Shown here piece after piece: positions 26,103-35,769 of a stretch of DNA of 64,000 nt; positions within the stretch are counted from its first letter, which is position 1; every line of letters begins with the position of its first letter. The notes beneath the pieces were generated by a model, which saw only the letters and a list, made by a program, of their open reading frames with translations, made no database searches and was not told the origin of the DNA. A program made the position numbers and the translations under genes. This DNA comes from Pseudodesulfovibrio nedwellii (GTDB taxonomy: Bacteria; Desulfobacterota; Desulfovibrionia; Desulfovibrionales; Desulfovibrionaceae): contig NZ_AP026709.1 of assembly GCF_027923765.1 (NCBI RefSeq), positions 2,413,501 through 2,477,500 of the forward strand. Reading direction: 5' to 3'.

Positions 26103-27497
26103 ATGACCGAATTCAGAACGGAAACAGACAGCCTCGGACCGATTGACGTTCCGGCCAATGCATTATGGGGAGCGCAGACACAACGCGCCCTGACCCTTTT
26201 TCGAATCGACAACGAACGCATGCCACAGGAAATGATCGTCCCATACGCCATTCTCAAAAAGGCATGCGCGCTCGCCAACCATAAAAAAAAGCACCTCGAC
26301 ACAAAAACCAAAGACTTGATCGCGCGAGTCTGTGACGAAATCATCGATGGACAACATCACGACATGTTCCCGCTTCCGGTCTGGATTTCCGGGTCCGGCA
26401 CCCAATACAACATGAACGTCAACGAGGTCATAGCCAACCGGTGTTCTCAACTTGCCGAGCACCCCCTCGGGTCCAAGGGCCCGGTCCATCCCAACGACCA
26501 CGTCAACAAAAGTCAATCAACTAACGATAACTTTCCGTCAGCCATGTATATGGCTGTTGCTATTCAAACTTTTTTGAAACTGCTTCCATCACTTCGTATT
26601 CTGAAAGACACATTTTTCACCAAGTCAAAAGAGTGGAAAGACATCGTCAAAATAGGCCGCACCCACATGCAGGACGCGACTCCTTTGACACTGGGACAGG
26701 AGTTTTCAGGATTCGGAACTATCCTCAAGGAAACCCTTTACAGACTCGATAACGCTTTGGGTGAAGTCTACTCCCTGCCACTGGGCGGCACCGCCGTTGG
26801 AACGGGTATCAACACCCATTCTGGATTTGATGAAGACGCCATTTACTTCATTTCCAAATTGACCGGACAACCATTTATTCCCGCAAGCAACAAATTCGCC
26901 TATCAAGGAAATCACGACGCGCTCGTGCAGTTTTCAGCCACCCTCAAAACCTTGGCCGTCGCCCTGAACAAAATTGCGAACGACATTCGGCTGCTAGCCT
27001 GCGGCCCCCGTACAGGTATTGCCGAGTTGATACTCCCGGCCAACGAACCCGGCTCGTCCATCATGCCGGGCAAGGTCAACCCGACACAGTGCGAAGCCCT
27101 GACCATGATTGCCATGCAGGTAATCGCCAATGACGCAGCCGTAACCATGGGCGGCACAAGCGGCGCGCTCCAGATGAACGCATACAAACCGCTTATTATC
27201 CGCAACGTGCTCCATTCCATCCGGTTGCTGACTGATGGCATGCGCAGCTTTCGTAAGCACCTGCTGGAAGGTTTGGAACCGAACCGAGAACGCATTGAAT
27301 CCAATCTCGAACAATCCCTGATGCTCGTCACGGCACTGGCCCCGACTCTCGGCTATGAAAAGGCGGCGTCCATCGCGCATCATGCCCATGAAACCGGACA
27401 GACACTCAAGGAAGCCGCTCTGGAACTCGGCTTGATCAGCGAGCAGGAATTCGACCTTCTCGTGGTGCCAGACAACATGGTCGGTCCAAAAGACTAG
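26103..27497 (+). CDS. fumC: fumarate hydratase, class II
   Basis: A 464-residue tetrameric enzyme that interconverts fumarate and malate without an iron-sulfur cluster. The family signature [12 protein letters not shown] is intact, as are the substrate loops with [10 protein letters not shown] and VNKSQSTND. The ribosome site GAGGAGGGG precedes the ATG. It lies 41 bp after the Crp/Fnr gene on the same strand, so the regulator's promoter may drive it too. It converges with and overlaps the LysE-type gene by 4 bp at the stop codons. Confidence 0.96.
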   Translation: MTEFRTETDSLGPIDVPANALWGAQTQRALTLFRIDNERMPQEMIVPYAILKKACALANHKKKHLDTKTKDLIARVCDEIIDGQHHDMFPLPVWISGSGTQYNMNVNEVIANRCSQLAEHPLGSKGPVHPNDHVNKSQSTNDNFPSAMYMAVAIQTFLKLLPSLRILKDTFFTKSKEWKDIVKIGRTHMQDATPLTLGQEFSGFGTILKETLYRLDNALGEVYSLPLGGTAVGTGINTHSGFDEDAIYFISKLTGQPFIPASNKFAYQGNHDALVQFSATLKTLAVALNKIANDIRLLACGPRTGIAELILPANEPGSSIMPGKVNPTQCEALTMIAMQVIANDAAVTMGGTSGALQMNAYKPLIIRNVLHSIRLLTDGMRSFRKHLLEGLEPNRERIESNLEQSLMLVTALAPTLGYEKAASIAHHAHETGQTLKEAALELGLISEQEFDLLVVPDNMVGPKD

Positions 27498-28096
27498 GCG
27501 GGACTCAGGAAAAGGGCGTATGCAGTCGCGCCTACCATGACCACCACCAGCAAACAGTTTACTCCGACCAAAATACGCCTGGACTTGAGTGTGCGCATGA
27601 TAGCGACACCGGCAAGCCCCCATGTGGAATGGAACAGGGCTTGAAATGTCATGAAAGTGGGGACAAAAATAGCCATCTGCATCCAGGGCGGCACAGACGG
27701 ATCAGCCAACTGACTGAATCCAACAACAGACATGGCCCAACTTTTCGGGTTCAACGGATGCAAAACAACGCCTTCCCAAAAAGTAAACCGCTTATCAACA
27801 CTGCCCACAGCAAGCTGCATGGTGAGCAACTTCCAGCCCAAATAACAGATATATCCCATGCCGCCGATCTTCATGCCCCACGCAATTTTCGGTGACGCCA
27901 GAAACAACCCGCCCAAACCAAGCCCTACAAAGACATTCAGGGCAAACATACCCGCCACGGTTCCAGCCAGAAATGGCAACGCGGAACGAAATCCCGTGGT
28001 TTGACCAATACCCATCATGGTCAGGTTGCCCACACCGGGAGTCCCGGTCATCACAATGGCGAAAAAGGCGAAGGCTGTGTATGTTTCCAAATTCAT
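27494..28096 (-). CDS. LysE/RhtB family amino-acid exporter
   Basis: A 200-residue membrane protein with about six helices. [13 protein letters not shown] segment early on and a [10 protein letters not shown] segment in the middle match the LysE/RhtB pattern (residues that line the transport path). Members export amino acids or small metabolites. The divergent neighbour is a MocR-type PLP regulator, a frequent partner of such exporters, so the regulator probably senses the amino acid that this protein pumps out. The start at 28096 follows GAGGGAG. Confidence 0.86.
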   Translation of the reverse strand: MNLETYTAFAFFAIVMTGTPGVGNLTMMGIGQTTGFRSALPFLAGTVAGMFALNVFVGLGLGGLFLASPKIAWGMKIGGMGYICYLGWKLLTMQLAVGSVDKRFTFWEGVVLHPLNPKSWAMSVVGFSQLADPSVPPWMQMAIFVPTFMTFQALFHSTWGLAGVAIMRTLKSRRILVGVNCLLVVVMVGATAYALFLSPA

Positions 28097-28163
28097 AATA
28101 ACTCCCTCAAGGTCAGGTGCTGACAATCACCAGCACACGGTTCTCCATGCTGCATGCCTATGT

Positions 28164-28193
28164 TTGACATTGTATGGTGTCAATGAATATATT
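28164..28193 (+). promoter_or_regulatory. sigma70 promoter giving a leaderless MocR-type mRNA
   Basis: TTGACA at 28164-28169 is a perfect -35 element; TATATT at 28188-28193 is a good -10 with an 18-bp spacer. The start would fall at about 28200, the A of the ATG. No ribosome site precedes that ATG, which supports leaderless translation. Confidence 0.65.
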
Positions 28194-28213
28194 GTCTGCA
28201 TGACAATATATTC
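28185..28213. promoter_or_regulatory. 12-bp palindrome over the start codon (operator candidate)
   Basis: GAATATATTGTC and its exact complement are separated by TGCAT. It covers the -10 element, transcription start and ATG of the MocR-type gene. A bound dimer would block the promoter. A second inverted pair, TTGACA/TGTCAA (28164-28169 and 28178-28183), lies just upstream. Confidence 0.6.
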
Positions 28214-29564
28214 ACCGGCCATCACGGAAGGAATCGAACCTCTGTACAAGGGGTTGGCAGACGCCATTGAGCAGGACATCGCAACGGGCAGACTTGCCCC
28301 CGGTGAACGGCTGCCCACCCACCGCGACCTTGCCGACGAGCTGGGTATGAATGTGTCCACCATTACACGCGGATATCGGGAAGCCGAAAAACGCGGTCTT
28401 GTTACTGGCACTGTCGGGCGCGGAACATTCGTGACTTCGGATGCCACCACATCCACGTCACTTGTTTCATTCGAGCCAACCACACCGGGCATGCTGGAAA
28501 TGGGACTGGTTGCCCCGCTCCACCACATGGACCCGGATATCACCGAAGGATTTCGACGCATTGCCAGACGCAAAGACCCCACGTCCTTCATGCGCTACAC
28601 CGATCCCCGCGGCCTGCCGTCACACCGCAAGGCCGGGGCTGCATGGGCCACACGATACGGATTGGAAACCGAAGCTGAAAACGTCATTGTCTGTGCTGGC
28701 GCTCAACACGCACTGACCTGTTGTCTGAGCGGACTGCTTCGATCAGGTGACCGTATTGCCACAGACGCATTGACTTATCCCGGTATGAAGACATTGGCCT
28801 CCATGCTGGGGATTCGGCTTGTTCCCATTGAAATGGACAGCGACGGTATGATCCCGGCCAGTCTGGACGCAGCATGTCGCCGTGATGAGATCAAAGCGGT
28901 CTACCTCATGCCCGGTGTACATAATCCTACCACCATGACCATCCCTGAATCCTGCCGTACTGAAATTGCCCATCTCGCACAAAAGCATGACCTGATTATT
29001 ATCGAAGACGATGCGTATGACCTGACGGACCTGACAGGCAACACGCCTGTGGCCAACCGAGCGCCTGAACGCAGCGTGTATATAGCTGGCATGTCGAAAT
29101 CCCTTGCAGCCGGATTGCGTATCGCCTTCCTTGTCGCTCCCAGACAAATGCTCAAACCATTGGCCCAAGCGGTTCTCAACACCATTTGGATGGCACCGTC
29201 ACTCAATGGGGAACTGGCCGCCATGTGGATCAATGACGGCACGGCTGATCAGGTCGTGGAAAATAAACGCATGGCAGCCAGTCGCAGATACATGCTTGCC
29301 TGCGACGTGCTTGACGAATTTCGATTCAGGGGAAAACACAGTGGTTTCTATCTCTGGCTGGACCTGCCAGAGCCTTGGACAGGACAGGCTTTTGAAAAAG
29401 AGGCTCAACAGCAAGGAATCAACGTCTTCGGTGCAGAAAAATTTGCTGTTGGCGAATACGTGGCCCCACCCGCTGCCCGCATTTCACTCACGGGAACGGA
29501 TACCCTTGCAGACCTTGAAAAAGGGTTGCTCGGAATACGCGGAATCCTCAACAACAGACCGTAA
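28200..29564 (+). CDS. MocR-type (GntR helix-turn-helix plus aminotransferase) regulator
   Basis: A 454-residue regulator. Residues 12-80 are a GntR winged helix (segments PLYKGLADAIEQDI and RLPTHRDLADELGMNVSTI). The rest is a fold-type I aminotransferase domain that binds PLP; the cofactor lysine is in GMSKSLAAGLR. Such proteins use PLP plus an amino acid or amine to control divergent genes, and here the divergent gene is the LysE-type exporter. The start is set at 28200 by the family N-terminus and the promoter layout. A bidirectional terminator follows. Confidence 0.92.
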   Translation: MTIYSPAITEGIEPLYKGLADAIEQDIATGRLAPGERLPTHRDLADELGMNVSTITRGYREAEKRGLVTGTVGRGTFVTSDATTSTSLVSFEPTTPGMLEMGLVAPLHHMDPDITEGFRRIARRKDPTSFMRYTDPRGLPSHRKAGAAWATRYGLETEAENVIVCAGAQHALTCCLSGLLRSGDRIATDALTYPGMKTLASMLGIRLVPIEMDSDGMIPASLDAACRRDEIKAVYLMPGVHNPTTMTIPESCRTEIAHLAQKHDLIIIEDDAYDLTDLTGNTPVANRAPERSVYIAGMSKSLAAGLRIAFLVAPRQMLKPLAQAVLNTIWMAPSLNGELAAMWINDGTADQVVENKRMAASRRYMLACDVLDEFRFRGKHSGFYLWLDLPEPWTGQAFEKEAQQQGINVFGAEKFAVGEYVAPPAARISLTGTDTLADLEKGLLGIRGILNNRP

Positions 29565-29570
29565 CAAAAA

Positions 29571-29600
29571 AAGGGCTTGCAAAAATATTTGCAAGCCCTT
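29571..29600. terminator. bidirectional terminator
   Basis: A 13-bp stem (AAGGGCTTGCAAA and its complement) with a 4-nt loop. The A-run on its left gives a T-run for minus-strand transcripts from the lipoprotein gene. Confidence 0.9.
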
Positions 29601-29621
29601 CAATCTTTATCCACTCTACGC

Positions 29622-30263
29622 CTATTCCAAAGACTTGATAAAGGAATCCGCCTCGGCAATGGACTTGTCCATTTCCTTGATGAGTGATTCCACATCCGAA
29701 TTTATGGTGGACAATTCGCCCTCCAGTGCGGCGATGGCCTGAGCATTCAGGTTGTGTTTGAGATAAAGCACCTGATCCTTGAAGGCAGCCAGCACGGGGT
29801 ACATCTTCTTTTCAGCCTTGCGCATGGCCCGAATTAACCCATTGTACTTGCTCTTGGTGGCAGTCAGTTTCCTCTGGCTGGACGCCCTTAACTTGGAGCT
29901 GGAGTACTGCGTAATCTCTTCGGCCCATTCATCGAACAGAGCCTCAGCGACATCTTCGACCTTGTCTATGCGCTTGCGAACATCATAAGCACGATCTTCA
30001 CTCAACTCATATTCATCATTGAGCTTTTCATAGACGTCCTGCAACTTGCCACCGTCAAAATTAACCACTGACTTGAACTGTTCCAGCGCAGAGGAGAACT
30101 GTTCCTTGGCCTCTTCCTGTGACTCACGAGCGTCTTCCACCCGATCAGTCATGATTTCTCGCTTGTCATATCCCATTGATTCCATGGTGGAATAATAGGT
30201 TTTCGAACAACCGAAAGCACTGAAAAGAAAGAACAGGGACAAGACAAACACACACCGCTTCAT
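29622..30263 (-). CDS. DUF2959 family lipoprotein
   Basis: A 213-residue exported protein. A hydrophobic signal ends in SAFGC, consistent with a lipobox and a lipid-modified Cys at residue 19. The rest is strongly helical and charged, likely a coiled coil, matching DUF2959, whose function is not known. The start at 30263 follows AAGGAG; the frame stays open further upstream but lacks a ribosome site there. It stands alone between a terminator and the argP gene. Confidence 0.82.
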   Translation of the reverse strand: MKRCVFVLSLFFLFSAFGCSKTYYSTMESMGYDKREIMTDRVEDARESQEEAKEQFSSALEQFKSVVNFDGGKLQDVYEKLNDEYELSEDRAYDVRKRIDKVEDVAEALFDEWAEEITQYSSSKLRASSQRKLTATKSKYNGLIRAMRKAEKKMYPVLAAFKDQVLYLKHNLNAQAIAALEGELSTINSDVESLIKEMDKSIAEADSFIKSLE

Positions 30264-30334
30264 ATGAAACTCCTTCATGGGATTATGCATAATTTTCATG
30301 GTTGGAATACAACAAACCAGAGAGGTCGGCAATA

Positions 30335-31228
30335 TCACGGACGCTGAACAAGCAGTTTACGGGCACCGTTGACCAACGCATCGGTAAATCCGGCCAGCCG
30401 ATCTGAGACCAAATTCCAACAATGCCAATGAAGTCGAACGGTAAACGCACACCTCGGCAACAAATCAATCAGCTCGCCTCGTTCAACAAACTCCTCAGCG
30501 TGCTGCGCGGGCAACATACCACAGACTCGACCCGAGGCTATAACCGGCGCAAACTTCTCTGAAGATGGTAGATAAAAAGCTTCATACCGGCGAGGACGTT
30601 GGCCCAAGGCTTGTGAAAAAAGGTCTCCATGCATGACATCCTTACGATTAAAAATAAGGATAGGAGCCTGCTCAACAGCTTCTAATGAAGCGCCATTATG
30701 AAACCATTTCTCTTTGTAAGACGGAGTGGAATACAAATTGTAAACCATATCTCCAAGATATTCCACGCGACATCCCTGCATGGGGGTTGATCGATCGCTG
30801 ATACAACCAAGTACATCGCCATCCCGCAATAAACCAAGCGTTTCAGCCTGATCATCCACACTCAAATCAAGCAGCACTGGCTCTGTATTGAGATATTGGT
30901 CAACTGCCGGAAAGAACCATGTTGCTAACGAATCCGCATTGATACCAACGGGTAACGTGGTAAAGCCATCCACCTCCTGTCCCAATCCTGGACCGAGGTC
31001 ATCCTCAAGCCGCTTCACCTGCCGATAATGCTTAAGCATTTCCCGACCAGCAGAAGTAGGCTTCGGCGGAGAAGAACGCACCAACAACACACACCCGGCC
31101 TGCTCTTCCAGCAATTTCAACCGCTGAGAAACAGCCCCCTGCGTCACATGTAACGCCTTGGACGCCTTCTCAAATCCGCCCTCACTGACCACTACGGCAA
31201 AAGCTTCCACCAATTTGTAATCTAACAT
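30335..31228 (-). CDS. argP: LysR-type regulator of arginine/lysine export
   Basis: A 297-residue LysR protein. The N-terminal winged helix (about 1-65) includes GGFEKASKALHVTQGAVSQR. The effector domain follows. Length, sequence and the divergent LysE-type exporter match ArgP (IciA), which activates argO when arginine is present and traps RNA polymerase when lysine is present. Direct binding of these ligands is inferred from the family. Confidence 0.9.
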   Translation of the reverse strand: MLDYKLVEAFAVVVSEGGFEKASKALHVTQGAVSQRLKLLEEQAGCVLLVRSSPPKPTSAGREMLKHYRQVKRLEDDLGPGLGQEVDGFTTLPVGINADSLATWFFPAVDQYLNTEPVLLDLSVDDQAETLGLLRDGDVLGCISDRSTPMQGCRVEYLGDMVYNLYSTPSYKEKWFHNGASLEAVEQAPILIFNRKDVMHGDLFSQALGQRPRRYEAFYLPSSEKFAPVIASGRVCGMLPAQHAEEFVERGELIDLLPRCAFTVRLHWHCWNLVSDRLAGFTDALVNGARKLLVQRP

Positions 31229-31236
31229 GCGCTATT

Positions 31237-31251
31237 ATTAGCATTTCTAAT
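31237..31251. promoter_or_regulatory. ATTAG-N5-CTAAT inverted repeat between argP and argO
   Basis: A LysR-like T-N11-A palindrome, 8 bp upstream of argP. It could be the ArgP autoregulatory site. Confidence 0.4.
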
Positions 31252-31403
31252 GGACCATGAAAACAATTAGTTTCACAAGACAACAAACGACAGATTACAT
31301 ACCTCGCTCAACACAACGACAACTCCCCTCAACCACAATCCGCAAAGCGGCACCAAAAAGTTTCGGAAGGAAGAGGGGATGGGGTCCGGGAAGGCAAAAA
31401 TAT

Positions 31404-32015
31404 ATGACACCGTTTATTCAGGGATTTGGGATGGGAGGCGGACTAATCGTCGCCATTGGCGCACAGAACGCATTCGTCCTGACGCAAAGCGTACGTCGAA
31501 ATCATCATTTGGCCGTGGCCGCATTATGCATATTATGTGACACGGTACTGCTTACCCTTGGCGTAACAGGCGTCGGCACTGTGGTCGCATCCAACCCGAC
31601 CTTGACCACATTTGCTCTCTGGGGCGGGGCGGCTTTCCTGACATGGTACGGATTCTCATCCTTGCGATCAGCCATGAAAGGCGGCTCAATGGACACGCAA
31701 GAAGAAACCGGCAAAGGGCTCAAGCATACCCTCATGCTCACCATGGCCGTGACCCTGCTCAATCCGCATGTCTACATCGACACCATCATTCTCATGGGCT
31801 CGGTCAGCGGGCAGTTCATGGTCCCTGACCGGTATATCTTCGGCTTGGGTGCAGCCACCGCTTCACTGCTCTGGTTTCTCGCTCTCAGCCTCGGAGGCCA
31901 AATGCTCGCGCCGCTATTCAAACGCGATTTCACGTGGCGCATACTCGATTCCGTCGTTTGCCTGACCATGTGGACCATCGCCGCCACACTCATCAGAAAC
32001 GCGCTCACAACATAG
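31404..32015 (+). CDS. argO: arginine exporter, LysE family
   Basis: A 203-residue membrane protein with six helices. It starts with the LysE/ArgO pattern GGGLIVAIGAQNAFVLTQ and has LLNPHVYIDTI in the middle. E. coli ArgO is similar in length and exports arginine (and canavanine). Divergence from argP confirms the pairing. The ATG at 31404 follows GGGAAGG; an upstream ATG at 31257 would add 49 residues of poor quality. Confidence 0.92.
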   Translation: MTPFIQGFGMGGGLIVAIGAQNAFVLTQSVRRNHHLAVAALCILCDTVLLTLGVTGVGTVVASNPTLTTFALWGGAAFLTWYGFSSLRSAMKGGSMDTQEETGKGLKHTLMLTMAVTLLNPHVYIDTIILMGSVSGQFMVPDRYIFGLGAATASLLWFLALSLGGQMLAPLFKRDFTWRILDSVVCLTMWTIAATLIRNALTT

Positions 32016-32097
32016 CGAGCTATATTTATAGACAAAAGATATTTATAGCGCACTATATAAATAGCTAATACTCCACAATAATGAAGGAATTATTAAA

Positions 32098-32388
32098 CTA
32101 TCCGTTTCCGCTCTCATCCTGCCCCTTGAGCAGAAAAAGATGTTCCCAATTGAGGGGTCGAAGGCTCTGACGATTCTTCCATTGCAGATAATCCCACCCA
32201 TCATCGGGAATGGTACTCACCTGCACCTTATTCACAAACTGCTTGCCTTCGTCTCCGCAACATTTGCAGGCCCAACCGCAAATATCGCACGTACAACCTC
32301 CGGTCTTGACCATTTCCTTGGCCGTGCCGGATTTGTCGCAACACCCATCACATAAACGAAGATAGCCGGGATCTTTTTTGTGCGTCAT
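32098..32388 (-). CDS. cysteine-rich small protein of unknown function
   Basis: A 96-residue protein with ten or so cysteines packed in the first half (CDGCC, CTCDICGWACKCC) and a Trp-containing second half (WDYLQWKNRQ). The pattern suggests a metal or Fe-S site. There is no signal peptide, and the ribosome site is weak. It is divergent from the CULT-domain gene, with 91 bp between start codons. I recognise no family. Confidence 0.6.
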   Translation of the reverse strand: MTHKKDPGYLRLCDGCCDKSGTAKEMVKTGGCTCDICGWACKCCGDEGKQFVNKVQVSTIPDDGWDYLQWKNRQSLRPLNWEHLFLLKGQDESGNG

Positions 32389-32479
32389 ATTCGAAAATTA
32401 CGTTGGTCGAACCGACCGGTCAAGCAACATACTTCATTTTCCCGCCCCGGTGTCGTATAGGGAAAACAGGAGCTATCAA

Positions 32480-32917
32480 ATGACCCCGCACAGCACATGT
32501 TTTATGCCGCCGGCCAAGGCGTTACGTGATGATCTGGAGGAAAAACCAGAATCAGATCCTGAACACGCAGAACCAAAACAGGATCCGGCCGCTGAGACAT
32601 CGGAAGACCGGACGCGCCTCCTGTGCAAGGCCTGCCGTTCCCGCATTACCCGCCAAGACCTTGGCATGGAGGTGGACGGCAGCCACAGACACGTTTTTTT
32701 CAATCCGCACGGCGAGGTCTTTGAGTTGGGATGCTTTGCTTCAGCCAAAAACATACTCCCGACAGGACCACGAAGCGACGAATTCACATGGTTTCCCGGA
32801 TTTGAATGGCAGGTAATCGCCTGTACCGGTTGCCTCACGCAATTAGGATGGCGATACACTGGACAGCACGGTGGATTTTTCGGTCTGATCGTGGCTCTAT
32901 TGATTGAAGAACGCTGA
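32480..32917 (+). CDS. bacterial cereblon-like CULT-domain protein
   Basis: A 145-residue soluble protein. After an acidic, low-complexity N-terminus (about 10-45), residues 50-140 form a CULT domain, the thalidomide-binding fold of human cereblon. Zinc ligands are in CKAC and CTGC; the H-R-H-V-F-F-N-P segment and GCFASA match the core. The three Trp residues that form the ligand cage are present in TWFPGFEW and LGWRY. The natural ligand of bacterial CULT proteins is not settled; uridine and cyclic imides bind some. The start at 32480 follows CAGGAG. It converges with the barrel gene. Confidence 0.85.
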   Translation: MTPHSTCFMPPAKALRDDLEEKPESDPEHAEPKQDPAAETSEDRTRLLCKACRSRITRQDLGMEVDGSHRHVFFNPHGEVFELGCFASAKNILPTGPRSDEFTWFPGFEWQVIACTGCLTQLGWRYTGQHGGFFGLIVALLIEER

Positions 32918-32924
32918 ATTCGCG

Positions 32925-34139
32925 TTACGGAGAATCATCCCGATGCTGCGGCGGGACATCAAGCTCATCATCAGACCGGAGCCATTGCTGCAACCGCTCG
33001 TGGCTTTCCTGAAGCGCCTTGTCGCGCTGTTCACGCGTTCGCACCTCATTCGCCTGTTGCTTTCTGTCATAGGACGACTGAAAAGCGTATTTGTCGACAT
33101 GCCCGAGGCGCACATTGAAATTTAATCGGATTCCTGGGTCCAACCGCCAATCCCGTGAATCACTCATGACCAGCTGAGGAACCAAACTGGTATAGAACCA
33201 ATCCTTCCACTGCTTGCGATACTCCACTTCACCGACAACCTTATCCAAATGAAAAAGTCTGTCCTCAGTTGATTTGTACCCATTTTTTATGGAATATTGC
33301 AGAGCCGTACGTGTGGTTAAAAAATGGTATAGAGAAAAATCCAAATCATAGTAGCTACTTGGATCATCGTATTTAAATACGGCACTGCCACTTGTCCTGA
33401 GCATATATTTGTGAGCCAGAAACCAGTCGCCCTCCAGCTTGGTCTTAAATTCAGCGGGTTCGTCCGTATACACACGAAACCGTTGTATCGCTCGGATGTC
33501 CCAATCATCGAATTCCCACAGCTCCACCCACTTCAAAGTGCCGTATAATGCAGAATTTCCAAGACGCCATTTCACACCACCACCGGTACTAATGTTCCGG
33601 GTCCGCGTCCGCTTGAAAAAGGTTTCGACACCGAGATACGCATTTGTCGCGTCATCACCGGAATCTTCGCTCTCGACCTCTTCGACAGTCGACGAACCAA
33701 ACCCCTCATCATCATCCAGACTCGTCCCAAAATTAATCAACCATCGTTCGGTGTTAGGCAGTCGAAGTCGTAAATCAAGCAAAGAGTCAAAGTAAAATCC
33801 TTTGTGATTATAAACCGGCGCCACCTTGATACGCAGATAGGTTTTATTAGATGTGGTTCGATACAATTCGTCATCAAAAAACGCATCCATCCAATTCGCC
33901 GTAGAGGTGACAACTTCCGACCATTCCTGCTGTTTTTCGTCAGTATATCCTTTTTCCTGCTCCACCATATCGAGTGGATCGACTGGAACTCTTTCTCCGC
34001 CAGGTTCCTCGCTCTCCCCTTCCTCCTGCGCACAAGCAATCCCTCCGGCACACATGAGCACCAGAAGCACAACAGATAATACCCACAGGTATCGCGCAGC
34101 TTTTCCGAATGGCAGAACGTTCACTCCAACCTCGTTCAT
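32925..34139 (-). CDS. exported beta-barrel candidate of unknown function
   Basis: A 404-residue exported protein. A signal peptide (about residues 12-37, ending GGIACA) precedes an acidic linker (about 38-55). The middle, roughly 95-360, has alternating polar/hydrophobic strands with many aromatic residues, typical of an outer-membrane barrel. The tail (about 365-404) is charged and helical. The start is uncertain: GTG at 34124, after GAGG, gives a better signal peptide than the ATG at 34139. No family is recognised. Confidence 0.65.
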   Translation of the reverse strand: MNEVGVNVLPFGKAARYLWVLSVVLLVLMCAGGIACAQEEGESEEPGGERVPVDPLDMVEQEKGYTDEKQQEWSEVVTSTANWMDAFFDDELYRTTSNKTYLRIKVAPVYNHKGFYFDSLLDLRLRLPNTERWLINFGTSLDDDEGFGSSTVEEVESEDSGDDATNAYLGVETFFKRTRTRNISTGGGVKWRLGNSALYGTLKWVELWEFDDWDIRAIQRFRVYTDEPAEFKTKLEGDWFLAHKYMLRTSGSAVFKYDDPSSYYDLDFSLYHFLTTRTALQYSIKNGYKSTEDRLFHLDKVVGEVEYRKQWKDWFYTSLVPQLVMSDSRDWRLDPGIRLNFNVRLGHVDKYAFQSSYDRKQQANEVRTREQRDKALQESHERLQQWLRSDDELDVPPQHRDDSP

Positions 34140-34226
34140 TCTCTTATAATTCTACACTATTGTCTCATCACAGATACGAGTACCTGTCAATTCTGGCCCC
34201 ATGAGGCTAGGCTTCATGCGTCGATC

Positions 34227-35030
34227 ATGATAGCAAATAGCATGAACTCGCTTATCACGGAACACCTTGTATGGTTTGACAAATATGCTCGCCGCCACGA
34301 AGAAAAAGCCGACGACATGGTTGTTGAATTGGTTCAAAGAAAACGAAGGCACACACTGCGGGTCCTTGGACATGTCCGTGGTATTCTCAAAACAGCTTCC
34401 ATTCCAGCACACTTGGTTAAACTGGCTGAAATCAGTGCAATTCTCCACGACGTGGGGCGTTTCCCGCAACTGGTTGGCCGGGCGACCTTTGATGATCAAA
34501 CCGGATACAATCACGCTGAAGAAGGGGCGGCAATCCTTCGAGACTCCAATAGACTCAACTCGTTGCAATATGTGGAGCGAGAAACCGTTCTTGCCGCCGT
34601 GCAGTACCACAACAGGGCTATCATCCCGACCAATCTGTCTCTAGACGCCACGCTGGTCCTGAAAATCCTACGCGATGCGGACAAGCTCGACGCTATCCGT
34701 ACAAACCTCCGGTACATGGGCCCGGACTCACCACACGGCAAAGCCCTAAAAGACGGGCTTATCTGGCACGAGAACAAACATTCTCCCCATATTGCCGAAC
34801 TGGTCCTAAACCGACAACTCGTTCCATATCAGGACATCACATGGTCAAATGACTTTGTTCTCTTCGTCTGCTGCTGGATTTATGACCTCCACTTTCATTA
34901 TGCATACAAACACCTCGACCGTTCGGGGCAATTTGAACGGCTCTTGGCATGGCTCCCGGATGAAACACATTTCCCCGCACTCAAAACACAACTCCGTACA
35001 GACCTTTCACGATTCATCGCAAAAGGTTGA
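34227..35030 (+). CDS. HD-domain phosphohydrolase
   Basis: A 267-residue soluble protein with the HD metal site: an H in HTLRVLGHV, an HD pair in ILHDVGRF, an H in YNHAEEG and a late D in RDADKLD. Such proteins hydrolyse nucleotide or other phosphate esters. There is no sensor domain, so it may be a metabolic or signalling enzyme. The start could be 34227 or 34242; neither has a strong ribosome site. It ends 4 bp into the frame of the next gene. Confidence 0.75.
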   Translation: MIANSMNSLITEHLVWFDKYARRHEEKADDMVVELVQRKRRHTLRVLGHVRGILKTASIPAHLVKLAEISAILHDVGRFPQLVGRATFDDQTGYNHAEEGAAILRDSNRLNSLQYVERETVLAAVQYHNRAIIPTNLSLDATLVLKILRDADKLDAIRTNLRYMGPDSPHGKALKDGLIWHENKHSPHIAELVLNRQLVPYQDITWSNDFVLFVCCWIYDLHFHYAYKHLDRSGQFERLLAWLPDETHFPALKTQLRTDLSRFIAKG

Positions 35031-35062
35031 CCGGCCTTGTCGCACCGGGATATATTCCTGTC

Positions 35063-35674
35063 ATGTCAGATCGATATCTCATCCCTGCCAACTCCCATCG
35101 CGTAGAGGACTCTATCAAACGGAGCCGGTTCATCGCTTCCGTTGACCATGCACCTGACACGGAATCAGCCCGAAAATTCATCAATCAAATTAAGGCGGAA
35201 TTCCCTGATGCTACCCACAATTGTTGGGCCTATGCCGCTGGCCCTCCTGGCGATACGGCATCAGTGGGTTTGAGCGACAACGGCGAACCAAGCGGAACCG
35301 CTGGCAAACCCATGCTGAATATGCTCCTGCATGGAGGTATCGGTGAAGTTGCTGTGGTGGTTACCCGATATTTCGGTGGCACCAAGCTCGGGACCGGAGG
35401 GCTGGTCAGGGCATACTCCGGCATGGTTAAACTCGGATTGGAATCCTTGCCCACCAAAGAAATGGTCAAGACCGTCACCCGCTCAGTGACTATCCCCTAT
35501 CCATCAGTCACGCTGTTCAAACGCATGCTCCCAAATTTAGAAATCGAAATTTTAACCGAAGAATTCACTGACACAGCAGGGTTTTCTCTGGAAATGCCGG
35601 AAGAACATTTGACCCAATTTATCACCCGACTCACCGATATGACAGACGGCAAAGCAAAAATCACCGAAAAATGA
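35063..35674 (+). CDS. YigZ/IMPACT family protein
   Basis: A 203-residue member of the IMPACT family. The N-terminal domain has the conserved NCWAYAAG segment, SDNGEPSGTAG and TRYFGGTKLGTGGLVRAY; the C-terminal DUF1949 part follows (about 130-200). Bacterial homologues interact with translation components or act in stress; a clear reaction is not known. I chose the ATG at 35063. A longer frame begins at a TTG at 35027 overlapping the HD gene. Confidence 0.88.
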   Translation: MSDRYLIPANSHRVEDSIKRSRFIASVDHAPDTESARKFINQIKAEFPDATHNCWAYAAGPPGDTASVGLSDNGEPSGTAGKPMLNMLLHGGIGEVAVVVTRYFGGTKLGTGGLVRAYSGMVKLGLESLPTKEMVKTVTRSVTIPYPSVTLFKRMLPNLEIEILTEEFTDTAGFSLEMPEEHLTQFITRLTDMTDGKAKITEK

Positions 35675-35769
35675 TGCGACAAGCAGTTGCGAAGAAATAG
35701 AAAAGTGCGCTAGCCTAGACATGGCTAGATGCAATTCCCGGGGTAACAGCAAGGTTGAAAGCAGGTCTC

